A program made the translations under genes and the position numbers. DNA of 36,066 nucleotides, from the NCBI GenBank assembly GCA_021785975.1, contig JAJYOE010000015.1, forward strand, positions 1 to 36,066, written 5' to 3'. The DNA is from Bacillota bacterium. Its GTDB lineage: Bacteria > Bacillota > Bacilli > Alicyclobacillales > SLC66. Of this stretch, positions 6,412-16,031 are shown one piece after another (position 1 is the first letter of the stretch; every line of letters begins with the position of its first letter). The notes beneath the pieces are model-generated. The model made no database searches. It was not told the origin of the DNA and saw only the letters and a list, made by a program, of their open reading frames with translations.

Positions 6412-7962
6412 TCACTTCGCCTCTGTCGCCACCTGCGGCGCGTCCCCTTTTCGCTCTTCTGCAGTGGGTATGCCTTTTGGCATCATCCAGGCAAAGGCCA
6501 AGCCAAGGACCGTGATCAACAGCAACCACCAGTACGCATGATCAATTCCGGATGTCAACGCATTCGCTAAAAAATGCAGAACAGATGGCGCCAGGTGGCT
6601 ACGAGCGCTTGCATTGAGAAGTGTATTCGTCACTTCCAAATGACCGCCAATTTGCCCTAATTGCTGCGACAAGGTGGGGTTACTTGCAGCCATGGTGAAC
6701 TGATGCAGGATTTCGCTGTTCATCACGCTGCTTAAGATGGCGACAAACAGTGAACTCCCTAGTGTCCTTGCGAACATGTTGGCGCCTGTTGCCACTCCGC
6801 GCTGCATGTACGTCACCGAAGTTTGCACGGCAAGTAGTGAAGCGTTGGACGCAAACCCTAGCCCAAACCCGAAAATTGTCGTTGCAGCCGCAAGTGCCCA
6901 CGGGCTAATCGAGGGATTAATGATCGACGCGTAAAGCACGGTAGCAGCGACGATGATGATCATGCCAAGCACGGCAGTGAATCGGTACCCGCGTCCGATG
7001 ATTATTTTTCCTGAAAAAGTAGCTGCAATCGGCCAGCCAATCGATAAGGTGGCAATCGTCAATCCAGCAACAAAAGAGCTGGTGCCAAGCACCCCCTGCG
7101 CAAACGTTGGGGTAAAGGATGAGATGCCATAAGTGACACCACCGATGATCAAGGAAAGCAGATTAGCAAAGCCGATCGTCGGTTGCTTCATTAAGCCCAG
7201 CGGCAAAATCGGTTCTTTTGCCACCCGCTCTCGCAAAATGAAAAGCACAATGAATACCACAAAAAGCACGATCGATACCATAATCGGCCAACTCGTCCAT
7301 GCCCAGGCAACTCCCCCTTGGACAAGGGCGAGGATGAGCGCAGAAGTGCCAATCATCAGGACAAAAGAGCCAAGCCAGTCAATCGAATGCTTTCTGGAGA
7401 CTCGATGCTCATGATGGAAATACTCCACGCCAAGCGTAGCCAGAATTCCGATAGGCACGTTGATCCAAAACACCCATGCCCAACCTATGGTGTCGACGAT
7501 CAAACCGCCAAGCGATGGGCCTACCACGGAAGCAAGCGCCCACACGCTGCTGATGTAACCTTGCACGCGAGCCCTTTCTTCGAGCGAATAGATGTCGCCG
7601 ACGATCGTTGTGGCGATCGGTTGCACTGCACCTGCGCCAATTCCCTGCACCGCGCGGGAGATGATCAACATGATCATACTATGAGAAAATCCGCATAACA
7701 GCGACCCTGCCAGAAAGATGATAATACCAACGGTAAATACTCGTTTACGCCCATAGACATCAGCGAGCCTCCCGTAAATAGGAATGGTCGCGACCTGTGC
7801 CAGCAAAAACAATGAAAAAACCCAGGCAAATAGTGAAAATCCACCCAAATCGCCAATAATCGTTGGCATCGCAGTGGCCACGATTGTACCTTCCATCGCC
7901 GATAAAAACATGGCGAGCATCAGTGAGGCCAGGATAAACCTCCTGCGCCTTGCGTCTAGCAT
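6412..7962 (-). CDS. MFS multidrug efflux transporter, DHA2 (EmrB/QacA) type
   Basis: A proton-driven drug/H+ antiporter of the inner membrane with 516 residues and about 14 membrane helices, the usual size for the 14-TMS DHA2 group. Motif A is seen as GRLADVYGRKRVF after helix 2. Motif C-like sequence lies in helix 5 (SVVGPSLGGLIVD). The N-terminal helix contains the typical LDxTIVATAMPTI pattern as MEGTIVATAMPTI. The ATG has AAGGAG 10 bases upstream. The 107 bases before it are AT-rich and include TTAATAATTAA at 8030-8040, which could be a regulator site. It is inserted between the SpoVID-like gene and hemL, which are neighbours in Bacillus. The substrate cannot be told. Confidence 0.9.
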   Translation of the reverse strand: MLDARRRRFILASLMLAMFLSAMEGTIVATAMPTIIGDLGGFSLFAWVFSLFLLAQVATIPIYGRLADVYGRKRVFTVGIIIFLAGSLLCGFSHSMIMLIISRAVQGIGAGAVQPIATTIVGDIYSLEERARVQGYISSVWALASVVGPSLGGLIVDTIGWAWVFWINVPIGILATLGVEYFHHEHRVSRKHSIDWLGSFVLMIGTSALILALVQGGVAWAWTSWPIMVSIVLFVVFIVLFILRERVAKEPILPLGLMKQPTIGFANLLSLIIGGVTYGISSFTPTFAQGVLGTSSFVAGLTIATLSIGWPIAATFSGKIIIGRGYRFTAVLGMIIIVAATVLYASIINPSISPWALAAATTIFGFGLGFASNASLLAVQTSVTYMQRGVATGANMFARTLGSSLFVAILSSVMNSEILHQFTMAASNPTLSQQLGQIGGHLEVTNTLLNASARSHLAPSVLHFLANALTSGIDHAYWWLLLITVLGLAFAWMMPKGIPTAEERKGDAPQVATEAK

Positions 7963-8069
7963 CGGTACCCAACTCCTTACTTGCCGAACCTATGCCACGC
8001 AGATGTTCAGACAAAATAATAATTCTAATTTAATAATTAATATATCAAAATATTGTTCACATGACTACT

Positions 8070-9377
8070 TTAATTCAATTGTTGAAACGCTTTTTCCATC
8101 GCCTGTATGGTGAATGCAATTACCTCATCATCGTGCGCGAGTGACAAGAAACTAGATTCCAGTTGTGATGGCGCAAGATAGACACCAGCCTCCAGCATCG
8201 CATGAAAATACTTCCGATACCGCTCTGCGTCCGCTTTTTTTGCCGTCTCGTAATCACGAACCGGAACACTGGCAAAAAACGCCCCAAACATGCTGCCAAG
8301 TTGCGTCGTCTGTACGGGAATACCTCGCTTCTTTGCGAAAGACTGAAACGCACTCGTCAGTGCCTGCCCTTTTTTCGTGAACCCTTCATACACGCCTTCC
8401 TCTTGAATCAAGCGCAGCGTTTCAAGTCCTGCTGCCATGGCGAGCGGATTTCCTGACAGGGTCCCCGCCTGATAGACAGGGCCAAGCGGTGCCACCAGTT
8501 CCATAATCTCTTTACGACCACCATATGCGCCGACCGGCAGTCCACCGCCAATGACCTTACCCAGCGTGGTCAAATCTGGGGTGATGCCAAAAAGCGCCTG
8601 CGCGCCGCCCAAATGCACGCGAAATCCCGTCATCACTTCATCGAAAATAAGTACTGCGTCGTAGGCACTCGTTATTTCTCTCACCGCTTGTAAATACCCG
8701 TGATCCGGAACGACCATTCCCATATTGCCTGCCACCGCTTCCACGATTACGCCTGCGATGTCTTCGCCGTGTTCTTGAAAGAGCAGGCGCAGCGCATCGA
8801 CATCGTTATACGGAATGGTCAGTGTGAGTGCCGCAAGGTCTCCCGGGACGCCTGGTGAATCCGGGAGACTGAGCGTTGCGACGCCGGAGCCCGCACGAAT
8901 CAAAAAACTGTCTGCGTGTCCATGGTAACAGCCTTCGAACTTTACAATTTTCGATCGGCCGGTATACGCGCGGGCAAGCCTTAAAGCACTCATCGTGGCT
9001 TCCGTCCCCGAATTCACCATTCGCACTAAATCCATTGAGGGAAAAATCGCCTTGATTGCTTCCGCCAGTTCCGTCTCAATCAGCGTTGGCGCACCAAAGC
9101 TCGTGCCTTTTGCCGCCTGCTCCTGCACCGCTGCCACCACTCGCGGGTGCGCATGACCGGCGATGAGCGGCCCCCAGGAGAGCATGTAATCTACGTAGCG
9201 GTTGCCGTCGATGTCCCACACGTAGGGGCCTTCACCTCGGCTGAAGTAGACAGGGTCTCCTCCCACAGCTCGAAACGCTCGAACCGGGCTGTTCACCCCG
9301 CCAGGGATGGATGCTTTAGCCTGCATAAATGCAGCGCGAGAACGTTTATACCGCGTGCCATTACTTTCTTCCACCAT
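8070..9377 (-). CDS. hemL: Glutamate-1-semialdehyde 2,1-aminomutase
   Basis: HemL converts glutamate-1-semialdehyde to 5-aminolevulinate with pyridoxal phosphate; it is the second step of C5 haem synthesis after HemA. With the start at the ATG at 9377 it has 435 residues, as the family. The cofactor lysine is K274 in [17 protein letters not shown]. The PLP-binding aspartate lies in FDEVMTGFR (245-253) and the substrate region in [13 protein letters not shown] (121-133). The longest ORF starts 42 codons earlier inside hemB, but GGGGGA 9 bases before 9377 and the family alignment favour the shorter form. It follows hemB by 14 bases and is the last gene of the hem operon. I see no clear terminator after it. 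Confidence 0.97.
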   Translation of the reverse strand: MVEESNGTRYKRSRAAFMQAKASIPGGVNSPVRAFRAVGGDPVYFSRGEGPYVWDIDGNRYVDYMLSWGPLIAGHAHPRVVAAVQEQAAKGTSFGAPTLIETELAEAIKAIFPSMDLVRMVNSGTEATMSALRLARAYTGRSKIVKFEGCYHGHADSFLIRAGSGVATLSLPDSPGVPGDLAALTLTIPYNDVDALRLLFQEHGEDIAGVIVEAVAGNMGMVVPDHGYLQAVREITSAYDAVLIFDEVMTGFRVHLGGAQALFGITPDLTTLGKVIGGGLPVGAYGGRKEIMELVAPLGPVYQAGTLSGNPLAMAAGLETLRLIQEEGVYEGFTKKGQALTSAFQSFAKKRGIPVQTTQLGSMFGAFFASVPVRDYETAKKADAERYRKYFHAMLEAGVYLAPSQLESSFLSLAHDDEVIAFTIQAMEKAFQQLN

Positions 9378-9391
9378 TTGAATCTGTCCCC

Positions 9392-10360
9392 CTATCGCAA
9401 ATAGCGTGCGACATCTTTTGCAAAATAAGTGATGAGAATATCTGCTCCTGCGCGTTTCATGCCTGTCAACATTTCCATGACGACCGCCTGTTCGTCGATC
9501 CATCCCTGCGCAGATGCTGCTTTGATCATCGCGTATTCGCCACTCACATTGTAGGCGGCCACCGGCACGGAAAATTCTTCGCGAAGTGCGCGGATGACGT
9601 CCATGTAAGCCAACGCCGGCTTGACCATCAGCATATCTGCGCCTTCTTTCAAATCGGAGGTCGCTTCAAGCAGCGCTTCGCGGATATTGGCCGGATCCAT
9701 CTGGTACGTCTTACGGTCTCCAAATGACGGTGCGGAATGCGCTGCTTCTCGGAATGGCCCGTAAAAAGACGATGCGTACTTGACGGAATAGGATAAAATC
9801 GGCGTCTCCAAGTATCCATTGGCATCAAGCGTGGCGCGAATTGCTGCGATACGACCGTCCATCATGTCAGACGGCGCGACAAGGTCTGCGCCAGCACGCA
9901 CGTGAGAAAGGGCAGTATTCGCGAGCAGTTCCAAACTTTCATCATTGTCAATGTGATCACCATGGACAATCCCACAGTGACCAGCGGGATTGTACTGGCA
10001 TAAACACACGTCCGTCGCTACGAGCAATCGGGGGTTTTCTTCCTTCGCCGCGCGGATTGCCTGTTGGACAATGCCATCGTCCGCATACGCTTCAGAACTC
10101 AAGTCATCTTTCATGGCAGGTAGGCCAAAAAGCAAGATGGAATTAACCCCAAGCTCACTTAGTTCATTGACTTCCCGGCGAAATTCATCGATGCTCAAGT
10201 GTTCCACGCCAGGCATGGACAACACTGGATGCCTACCTGCATCGTGAGTCACAAAAAGCGGGTACATCAAATCATCCGTATGAAGGCGAGTTTCTCTGAC
10301 CAGATCCCGTAATACCGGGTGACTACGTAAACGGCGGTGACGGTCAAATACTATATTCAT
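9392..10360 (-). CDS. hemB: Porphobilinogen synthase (delta-aminolevulinate dehydratase)
   Basis: HemB joins two 5-aminolevulinate molecules into porphobilinogen. The 322-residue length is normal. The two Schiff-base lysines are K194 ([12 protein letters not shown]) and K247 ([11 protein letters not shown]). Cysteines C119, C121 and C129 in [14 protein letters not shown] form the zinc site, so this is a zinc-dependent enzyme rather than the magnesium-only type that has aspartates there. The ATG has AGGAAGGA 6 bases upstream. It lies between hemD (15-base gap) and hemL (14-base gap) in a tight operon. Confidence 0.98.
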   Translation of the reverse strand: MNIVFDRHRRLRSHPVLRDLVRETRLHTDDLMYPLFVTHDAGRHPVLSMPGVEHLSIDEFRREVNELSELGVNSILLFGLPAMKDDLSSEAYADDGIVQQAIRAAKEENPRLLVATDVCLCQYNPAGHCGIVHGDHIDNDESLELLANTALSHVRAGADLVAPSDMMDGRIAAIRATLDANGYLETPILSYSVKYASSFYGPFREAAHSAPSFGDRKTYQMDPANIREALLEATSDLKEGADMLMVKPALAYMDVIRALREEFSVPVAAYNVSGEYAMIKAASAQGWIDEQAVVMEMLTGMKRAGADILITYFAKDVARYLR

Positions 10361-10375
10361 GTGAATTCCTTCCTC

Positions 10376-11146
10376 TCATTTTCCAGTGTTGTTCGTCACA
10401 AAGTGTACCAAAGCTTCCATCAATGACGATGTTGAAGCTGTTTCTGCTACTACCTGAGGCTCATAACCGTATGCCTGAATCGCTTGCCCAGTCTTCGGCC
10501 CCACAGCCGCCAGGATACAATCCTTCAACCATCCTTCCGGCGCAATCTCCAACAGCGCTTTGACCGCAGACCCACTGTAAAAAGTGATGACATCGACATT
10601 TTTTTGACCGATATCGTCTATTAGTCTTCTCGCGTGAGGCGTGGTCAAGGTTTCATATCCGACTGCTTCCATCACTTGATAGCCGCGTTCCGCTAATTGG
10701 ATTGAAAATGTCGGTTCCACCAGATTACCTCGCACAAACAGCACGCGCATGCGACCATCACTTGGGGTTCCCATGAGTGTGACGAGATGCTCTGCAGCAA
10801 AGACTTGCGGCGTGGGTGCGACCGCAAACCCTGCCTGCATTGCTGCATTTGCAGTTGCTTTTCCCACACAATACGCCAGTTGATGCGGCAACAAGGCTTT
10901 TTGTATTACGCGGCACCCTTCTATATAAGCATGTACGCCGTTCACGCTTGTAAAAACATAAATATCGGGCATCACGTCAATCGCTGCCAGAAAATCAGGG
11001 GCTTGATGACGTAAGGCAATATCGATCAGCGGGTACGAGAGTGGCTCTCCGCCCGCCATCCTGATTTGTTCAGTGATGTCCATCGATTGATCACGCGGTC
11101 GCGTCACCGCGATGCGAAGTCCGGCAAGCGGTATATTCACTTCCAT
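10376..11146 (-). CDS. hemD: Uroporphyrinogen-III synthase
   Basis: HemD closes and inverts ring D of hydroxymethylbilane to give uroporphyrinogen III, the branch point to haem, sirohaem and cobalamin. It has 256 residues, the usual length. The start IAVTRPRDQS is the family N-terminal signature. VFTSVNGVHAY (64-74) and the second-lobe ITFYSGSAVKALLE are typical, as is AVGPKTGQAIQAYG near the C-terminus. Sequence conservation in this family is low, so position between hemC and hemB adds weight. It overlaps the end of hemC by 10 bases and its own Shine-Dalgarno is weak, so translational coupling is likely. Confidence 0.93.
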   Translation of the reverse strand: MEVNIPLAGLRIAVTRPRDQSMDITEQIRMAGGEPLSYPLIDIALRHQAPDFLAAIDVMPDIYVFTSVNGVHAYIEGCRVIQKALLPHQLAYCVGKATANAAMQAGFAVAPTPQVFAAEHLVTLMGTPSDGRMRVLFVRGNLVEPTFSIQLAERGYQVMEAVGYETLTTPHARRLIDDIGQKNVDVITFYSGSAVKALLEIAPEGWLKDCILAAVGPKTGQAIQAYGYEPQVVAETASTSSLMEALVHFVTNNTGK

Positions 11147-12108
11147 CCCGACTGAGTGCTGGCGAGTCTTGATAAGATGTCGCGCCCTCCGTTTTCGAGC
11201 ATGTGCAAGGCCAAATCCTGTCCCAATTTTGCGCTTGCCAGACCGCTTACCTGATCGCGTACCATCAGTGTGCCGTCCGGCATTCCTATAAACCCTTCTA
11301 CCATAAGATGAATCTCATCTCCCAGCTCCTTTGAAGCCAGTGCATGCGCCGCGACAGGCACTTGACAACTACCGCCCACTGCGCCAAGAAACGCACGTTC
11401 TGCGTTTGTCGCCACAAAAGTTAGGGGATCGTGCAGCGCGCCTAGCACGCTCAGCACCTCTTCATCATCTTCCCTGCACTCAAGCGCCAAGGCACCCTGG
11501 CCCACCGCGGGGATAAATTCAGAGGGTGGGAGCGGCACCGCGACATAGGTGTTTTCACCAGTAGACACTGTTTCTCCCTGCCACCAGCCCATTCGGGATA
11601 ACCCTGCAGCGGCAAGGATGATCGCATCAAGGGACGCCAGTTTGCGAAGCCTGGTATCAATATTCCCGCGAAGTGGTTCCACTTTCAGGTCCCTTCGCGC
11701 AAAGAGCAACATGGCACTGCGACGAAGCGAACTTGTTCCGATGCGCGCGCCCTCAGGCAGCGTGTTCAAACGATAACCATTCACGCTGATTAAAAGGTCA
11801 CGCGCATCTTCCCGCTTCGGAACAGCACCGATCGTCAGCCCATCCGCTAATTCCGCAGGCACGTCTTTCATGCTGTGCACCGCAAAATCGATGGTTTTTT
11901 CTTGCAAAAGTGCTTCGATTTCCGAAACAAAGAGCCCTTTTCCGCCTACTTCCGCCAGCGCCCGATCCTGTATGCGATCCCCTTTTGTTACCACTTCCAT
12001 GACCTCTACCACAAGCCCTGGATTGGCGGCAATGAGCGCATCAACGACCTGTAGAGTCTGTGTTTTCGCCAGTGCGCTACGTCTAGTACCGACCGTAATT
12101 TTTCGCAA
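11137..12108 (-). CDS. hemC: Hydroxymethylbilane synthase (porphobilinogen deaminase)
   Basis: HemC polymerises four porphobilinogens into hydroxymethylbilane on a covalently bound dipyrromethane cofactor. With the TTG start at 12108 it has 323 residues beginning RKITVGTRRSALAKTQT, the normal N-terminus. GAAGGG lies 6 bases before that TTG. The ATG at 12159 gives 17 extra residues, lies inside hemX and lacks a ribosome binding site. The cofactor cysteine is C248 in GGSCQVPVAAHA. HSMKDVP (78-84) carries the catalytic aspartate. GTSSLRRSA and LRGNIDTRLRKL supply the substrate-binding arginines. It lies 13 bases after hemX and overlaps hemD. Confidence 0.96.
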   Translation of the reverse strand: MRKITVGTRRSALAKTQTLQVVDALIAANPGLVVEVMEVVTKGDRIQDRALAEVGGKGLFVSEIEALLQEKTIDFAVHSMKDVPAELADGLTIGAVPKREDARDLLISVNGYRLNTLPEGARIGTSSLRRSAMLLFARRDLKVEPLRGNIDTRLRKLASLDAIILAAAGLSRMGWWQGETVSTGENTYVAVPLPPSEFIPAVGQGALALECREDDEEVLSVLGALHDPLTFVATNAERAFLGAVGGSCQVPVAAHALASKELGDEIHLMVEGFIGMPDGTLMVRDQVSGLASAKLGQDLALHMLENGGRDILSRLASTQSGWK

Positions 12109-12121
12109 TGATTTCCCTTCT

Positions 12122-12946
12122 TTACCAATGATGAAATTTTGAAATAAATTCCCCCACAATCAAAAAATTAGCCATCACCACCACATAGATGACTAGATTC
12201 ATCCACGCCCCCATACGTCCGCGGATCTTCCCTGTATACCGCAAGATCAGATAGAGTGCGTAGAAGATCATCACCAGGATCGAAACCACAATTTTCGCAT
12301 CAAAAAAAAGAAACCGACCTTCCAATAATCGATACCAGATCGCCCCGAACAGCATGCCGATGACAAGCAAAGGCAACCCAACAAATGCTGAGCGATAAGC
12401 AAAAAAGTCCAATCTTTCGAGCGGAGGCAAGCGATTAAACGGACCACTTGTGAAATCTTTGCTGCGTAGGGCTCGCTCCTCCATCAGATATAACGCGCTA
12501 AAAATAGCAGAAAGTGAGAACGCAATGTAACTCAGCAATGAGACACTCACATGCAGAAAAAGCAGATCACCCTGTCGTATCCGCTCGATTTGCGGGTGCG
12601 AATGCACGATGGCATCAAAAGCGACAAAAATAAACCCGAGCAAACTGACGAAAAACGAGACATAATCCACTCGCCAAAACAAATTCATTATAATCGACAC
12701 GGTAATCAGTAACCAGGAAAAAAACACCGTCGCTTGCAAGGAAGTAAAAAAAGGCAACATGTGATCGAATGACATCCGCTCGATCAAAAATGTCGATTCC
12801 AAACTCCAGACAATCGCAAGAACGACAATCCCAAGTCGGTTTGCCGTCTTATTTTCCCTTAACAAGTCGATAAAAAACAAACTGATACTCAAAAAATAGC
12901 TGACGATCATCGCCAAATAAATCGCGGTGTTAAATGTGCCGGTCAT
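12122..12946 (-). CDS. hemX: HemX, CcsA/CcmC-type membrane protein of the hem operon
   Basis: An integral membrane protein of 274 residues with about eight helices, in the cytochrome c assembly (CcsA/HemX) fold. In Bacillus, HemX lowers the steady-state level of the HemA protein; the same role here is inferred from operon position. Typical features are the helix containing LLFLHVSVSLLSYIAFSLSAIFSALYL and the late FLFFDAKIVVSILVMIFYA segment. A histidine in the LHVSVSLLSY helix matches the family. The ATG lies 10 bases after the hemA stop; its Shine-Dalgarno is weak, suggesting coupling to hemA. Confidence 0.9.
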   Translation of the reverse strand: MTGTFNTAIYLAMIVSYFLSISLFFIDLLRENKTANRLGIVVLAIVWSLESTFLIERMSFDHMLPFFTSLQATVFFSWLLITVSIIMNLFWRVDYVSFFVSLLGFIFVAFDAIVHSHPQIERIRQGDLLFLHVSVSLLSYIAFSLSAIFSALYLMEERALRSKDFTSGPFNRLPPLERLDFFAYRSAFVGLPLLVIGMLFGAIWYRLLEGRFLFFDAKIVVSILVMIFYALYLILRYTGKIRGRMGAWMNLVIYVVVMANFLIVGEFISKFHHW

Positions 12947-12956
12947 CTTACATCAC

Positions 12957-14366
12957 TCACAATGCCGCCAGTGGATTAATGGAACGGCTCTCTCGCCAAC
13001 TGAGCGCCTGATACTCTTGGTCCTCCCTGTACGCTGATGCCTTTGCATTCGACAATTCTGTATTCAGTTGCGGGGTCAAACTACCGTGATCGATCGACGG
13101 CTCGTACTCAATTTCAAACAATCTCGCAAATGTCTGCAAATGATTGGCGCCATCTGGTTCTGTCGCCATCGCTTTCAAATTGACGGTCGGATTTCTCAAA
13201 ATTTGATTTGCAATGCTTTGGATGTGCTTTTGTATTACTTTTTTACCATGTTCGTCGAGATCCGGGAGTTTGTGAAACAAACTTTCGAGCACTTCGTTCT
13301 GGATGTTCTGCGCTTTTTGCCGAAGCGCCGCGATCAGCGGAAATGCCTCCTGTTCCTGTAGCCATGCCTGCAAGCTGATGATTTCCTCTTCCATCCACGA
13401 TTCCACACGCTCCGCTTCCTGATGGCGAAGTGACACGTTCGCTGCCACCACCTCCTGCAGGTCATCAATGTCGTAGAGGTACACGTCACTGAGTTTCCCC
13501 ACGGCAGGGTCGACATCGCGAGGGACTGCAATATCGATAATAAACATCGGACGCATCCTGCGGCGCCTCATCGCCTCGCCTACCATTTCTGCACTCATCA
13601 GGAGTTGCTGAGCACCAGTCGATGTGATGACAATATCTGCGCGAATCAGTGCTTCCTTCAATTGATCGAGTGTGATCGCTTGTCCGCTAAATTTTTTCGC
13701 CACGGTCTCCGCCCTCGCGATGGTGCGATTGGCGATCATGACGTCCTTCACCCCTTGCGCGGCCAGGTGAGTCAACGTCAGTTCACTCATTTTTCCGGCG
13801 CCGATGACAAGCACTGATTTGTTCTGCAATTGGTCAAATACTTTTTTTGCAAGGGCCACTGCCGCATAACTGACGGAGACTGCGTTTTGTCCGATGGAGG
13901 TCTCTGCCTGCACTTTTTTTCCAAAAGCAATCACGCGATTAAATAGCGCATTCAGGAGAGAACCCGTCGCCCCCTCTTCCTGCGCAAATAGATAGGCGTG
14001 CTTAAATTGCCCCAAAATTTGTGTTTCGCCTACTATCATGGAATCCATGCCGGTGACCACGCGCAGCATGTGCCTGATGGCGTAAATGCCTTCCTTGACG
14101 TATAAATGGTCATAAAAATCCCTTTCGGGCAAATGGGATACCGATGCTAAGAAGCGACGGATCCCCGCTTGTGCCATCGAGGTATCTTCTACGATCGCAT
14201 AGATTTCTGTCCGGTTGCAGGTCGATAACAGCACCACTTCCTGGCAATCGACCTCTTCCTTCAGTTGCAGAATCGATGCTGCCAGCATCGATTCAGGCAC
14301 AGTAAAACACTCGCGCAAGTCCACCGGTGCGGTGCGATAATTGATTCCGACCAGTAAAATCTTCAA
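12957..14366 (-). CDS. hemA: Glutamyl-tRNA reductase
   Basis: HemA reduces glutamyl-tRNA to glutamate-1-semialdehyde with NADPH, the first and regulated step of C5 haem synthesis. It has 469 residues. The nucleophile is C50 in LLSTCNRTEIYA. The signature GETQILGQ and the NADPH loop VLVIGAGKMSEL follow, then the helical dimerisation domain. The C-terminal 50 or so residues are longer and less conserved than the core. The start is TTG at 14366, preceded by GGGGATGAAGAG, and matches the family N-terminus KILLVGINYRTAP. It heads hemAXCDBL and is read from an extended -10 promoter about 55 bases upstream. Confidence 0.97.
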   Translation of the reverse strand: MKILLVGINYRTAPVDLRECFTVPESMLAASILQLKEEVDCQEVVLLSTCNRTEIYAIVEDTSMAQAGIRRFLASVSHLPERDFYDHLYVKEGIYAIRHMLRVVTGMDSMIVGETQILGQFKHAYLFAQEEGATGSLLNALFNRVIAFGKKVQAETSIGQNAVSVSYAAVALAKKVFDQLQNKSVLVIGAGKMSELTLTHLAAQGVKDVMIANRTIARAETVAKKFSGQAITLDQLKEALIRADIVITSTGAQQLLMSAEMVGEAMRRRRMRPMFIIDIAVPRDVDPAVGKLSDVYLYDIDDLQEVVAANVSLRHQEAERVESWMEEEIISLQAWLQEQEAFPLIAALRQKAQNIQNEVLESLFHKLPDLDEHGKKVIQKHIQSIANQILRNPTVNLKAMATEPDGANHLQTFARLFEIEYEPSIDHGSLTPQLNTELSNAKASAYREDQEYQALSWRESRSINPLAAL

Positions 14367-14422
14367 CTCTTCATCCCCAATAAATATGAAATCTCAAAAT
14401 TTATATCGATTACATTTCAATT

Positions 14423-14431
14423 ATTATACCA
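14423..14431 (-). promoter_or_regulatory. Extended -10 promoter of the hemAXCDBL operon
   Basis: Minus strand TGGTATAAT: perfect TATAAT with TGn extension, no good -35. The predicted start is about 14416, leaving a 50-base AT-rich leader. It is back to back with the EamA gene promoter. Confidence 0.65.
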
Positions 14432-14461
14432 AAGAAAGGAGAAAATTTTCTTGACCGCTTT

Positions 14462-14490
14462 TTGAAACTATAATTATTGTATTATAAAAT
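14462..14490 (+). promoter_or_regulatory. Sigma-A promoter of the EamA transporter gene
   Basis: TTGAAA (14462-14467), a 17-base spacer, TAAAAT (14485-14490): five of six matches in each box. The start codon follows about 43 bases later. Confidence 0.6.
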
Positions 14491-14532
14491 AGTTTTATTA
14501 TTTTCGCATTACCATAAAGGGGTTTTGCTACA

Positions 14533-15435
14533 TTGATCAAACGCATACTTGCTGATAGTGTCCTGCTAATCGTCGCCCTGGTTTGGGGAGCGACGTTTGT
14601 GTTGGTGCAAGACGCCATTCGACAGATCCCGGTATTTTCATTCCTTGCCATACGTTTTTTTGTTTCCGGAATCTTGTTATTTATTCCTGTTCTCATTGTT
14701 CCTACGCTTCGCAAAACTCTGTCTGACCATCAGATGTGGAAGGCAGCCGGATGGATGGGTTTTTGGTTGTTTGCCGGGTACGCTTTGCAAACCATTGGAC
14801 TTTTATACACATCGCCTGGCAAGGCAGGCTTCATCACGGGTCTGAATGTCGTGCTGGTACCGGTATTCTCCATTTTTGTCCTGCGCCATTTGCCGACACG
14901 ATGGGCCTGGATTGGCGTGGCACTCGCCACCATCGGACTGTTTTTCCTGACATTTGATCACGCCGGAAGTTTCAATATTGGCGATATGATGGAATTTCTT
15001 TGTGCGATTTCTTTTGCGATGCAAATTGTCGTCGTCGGCAAACACGCCAATCAATTTGCTTCCCTTCCCATGACAGCGATTCAAATCACGCTGGTGGGGT
15101 TATTGTCAATCATCGCAGGTTTGATCACGCGAGTGAATATCACGCAGAGTTTTCATTCCCTCACGAATGTCACGGTGATCAACGCGCTTTGGATTTGCAT
15201 CTTACTGGCGACGTTACTCGCCTATCTTGTGCAGATGGTCTTCCAAAAATTCACTACCGCCACCCGCACTGCGCTGGTTTTTTCCATGGAACCGGTCTTT
15301 GCCGCGCTATCTGCCTACATCCTCATTCATGAAGTGATGACGCCACTAGCGCTCGTCGGCAGTGCCCTGATCCTCATTGGCATGCTGGTGGCAGAACTAG
15401 GCGGACAGGAAAAGGCAATCCATCAGTCGACCTGA
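14533..15435 (+). CDS. EamA/DMT-family transporter
   Basis: A drug/metabolite-transporter superfamily protein of 300 residues with ten predicted helices in two EamA repeats. Repeat one starts at ALVWGATFVLVQDAI and ends near LFFLTFDHAG. Repeat two starts at DMMEFLCAISFAMQIVVVG. ALVFSMEPVFAALSAYILIHE in the last third is a very typical EamA motif. The start is TTG with AAAGGGG about 10 bases upstream. It is transcribed divergently from hemA, and its last 13 bases overlap the convergent ysxC. Substrates in this family range from amino acids to metabolites and cannot be predicted. Confidence 0.9.
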   Translation: MIKRILADSVLLIVALVWGATFVLVQDAIRQIPVFSFLAIRFFVSGILLFIPVLIVPTLRKTLSDHQMWKAAGWMGFWLFAGYALQTIGLLYTSPGKAGFITGLNVVLVPVFSIFVLRHLPTRWAWIGVALATIGLFFLTFDHAGSFNIGDMMEFLCAISFAMQIVVVGKHANQFASLPMTAIQITLVGLLSIIAGLITRVNITQSFHSLTNVTVINALWICILLATLLAYLVQMVFQKFTTATRTALVFSMEPVFAALSAYILIHEVMTPLALVGSALILIGMLVAELGGQEKAIHQST

Positions 15436-15447
15436 TCAGGATTGCCT
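15410..15447 (-). terminator. Terminator inside the overlapping 3' ends of ysxC and the EamA gene
   Basis: AGGCAATCC (15413-15421) pairs with GGATTGCCT (15439-15447), and the inner ATCAG pairs with CTGAT, with a 2-base bulge, giving a 14-bp stem. On the minus strand TTTT follows. There is no T run on the plus strand. It should end the lonA-ysxC transcript. Both arms are in or next to coding sequence. Confidence 0.7.
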
Positions 15448-16031
15448 GTCCACCCAATTGCCTGTTCAATTCGCTCCCACAGCTGATCCATGCCAGCACC
15501 CGTCTCCGAAGATGTCATGATCAGCGATGAAGTCCCAATTCCTAATTCTTTTCGTATCATGCTGACATTTTTCATCTGAGCCCCGTGCGACAGCTTATCC
15601 GCCTTGGTTGCGACAACGAGAAATGGTCGATCGATGTGTTGTAGCCATTTCGCCATGGTCACGTCCAGTTTGGTCGGAGAATGGCGAATGTCGACCAGCA
15701 TCAACACAAGTGCCAGATTATTTCTTTTCAAAAAATACTCTTCAATCATCGGTCCCCAGGTACTTCTCAAATCTTTCGCCACTTTGGCGTAGCCATAACC
15801 CGGAAGGTCGACAAAATAAAACGACTCATTGATGTGATAAAAGTTGATCGTCTGGGTCTTTCCTGGATTACTGGAAATATGAGCGAGTTTGCGCCGCCCC
15901 AGCAACTTGTTGATGAGCGAAGACTTGCCAACATTAGACCTGCCAACAAAGACAATTTCCCGCTCATCGCCTTGCGGATACTGGTATTGACTAACCGCTG
16001 AAATGACAAATTCGGAAGACTTAATGATCAT
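15423..16031 (-). CDS. ysxC: Ribosome biogenesis GTPase YsxC/EngB
   Basis: An essential TrmE-Era-type GTPase for late assembly of the 50S subunit. It has 202 residues, the usual length. G1 is GRSNVGKSS (30-38). The G2 threonine is in [12 protein letters not shown]3 is [10 protein letters not shown] (75-84) and G4 is TKADKLS. The ATG overlaps the lonA stop in an ATGA arrangement, so translation is coupled to lonA, as in Bacillus. The 3' end overlaps the convergent EamA gene. Confidence 0.97.
   Translation of the reverse strand: MIIKSSEFVISAVSQYQYPQGDEREIVFVGRSNVGKSSLINKLLGRRKLAHISSNPGKTQTINFYHINESFYFVDLPGYGYAKVAKDLRSTWGPMIEEYFLKRNNLALVLMLVDIRHSPTKLDVTMAKWLQHIDRPFLVVATKADKLSHGAQMKNVSMIRKELGIGTSSLIMTSSETGAGMDQLWERIEQAIGWTGNPDQVD

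Noticed and set aside
7976-8060. MarR-type operator in the AT-rich leader of the efflux pump gene
   Set aside because: TTAATAATTAA is symmetric, but in such AT-rich DNA this is easily due to chance, and no regulator gene is adjacent.
9378-9503. Longer hemL N-terminus of 42 residues
   Set aside because: It lies inside hemB, is unlike any HemL N-terminus, and the internal ATG has a strong ribosome binding site.
12109-12159. Longer hemC start at the ATG at 12159
   Set aside because: It overlaps the end of hemX, has no Shine-Dalgarno and adds residues absent from the family; the TTG at 12108 has GAAGGG upstream.
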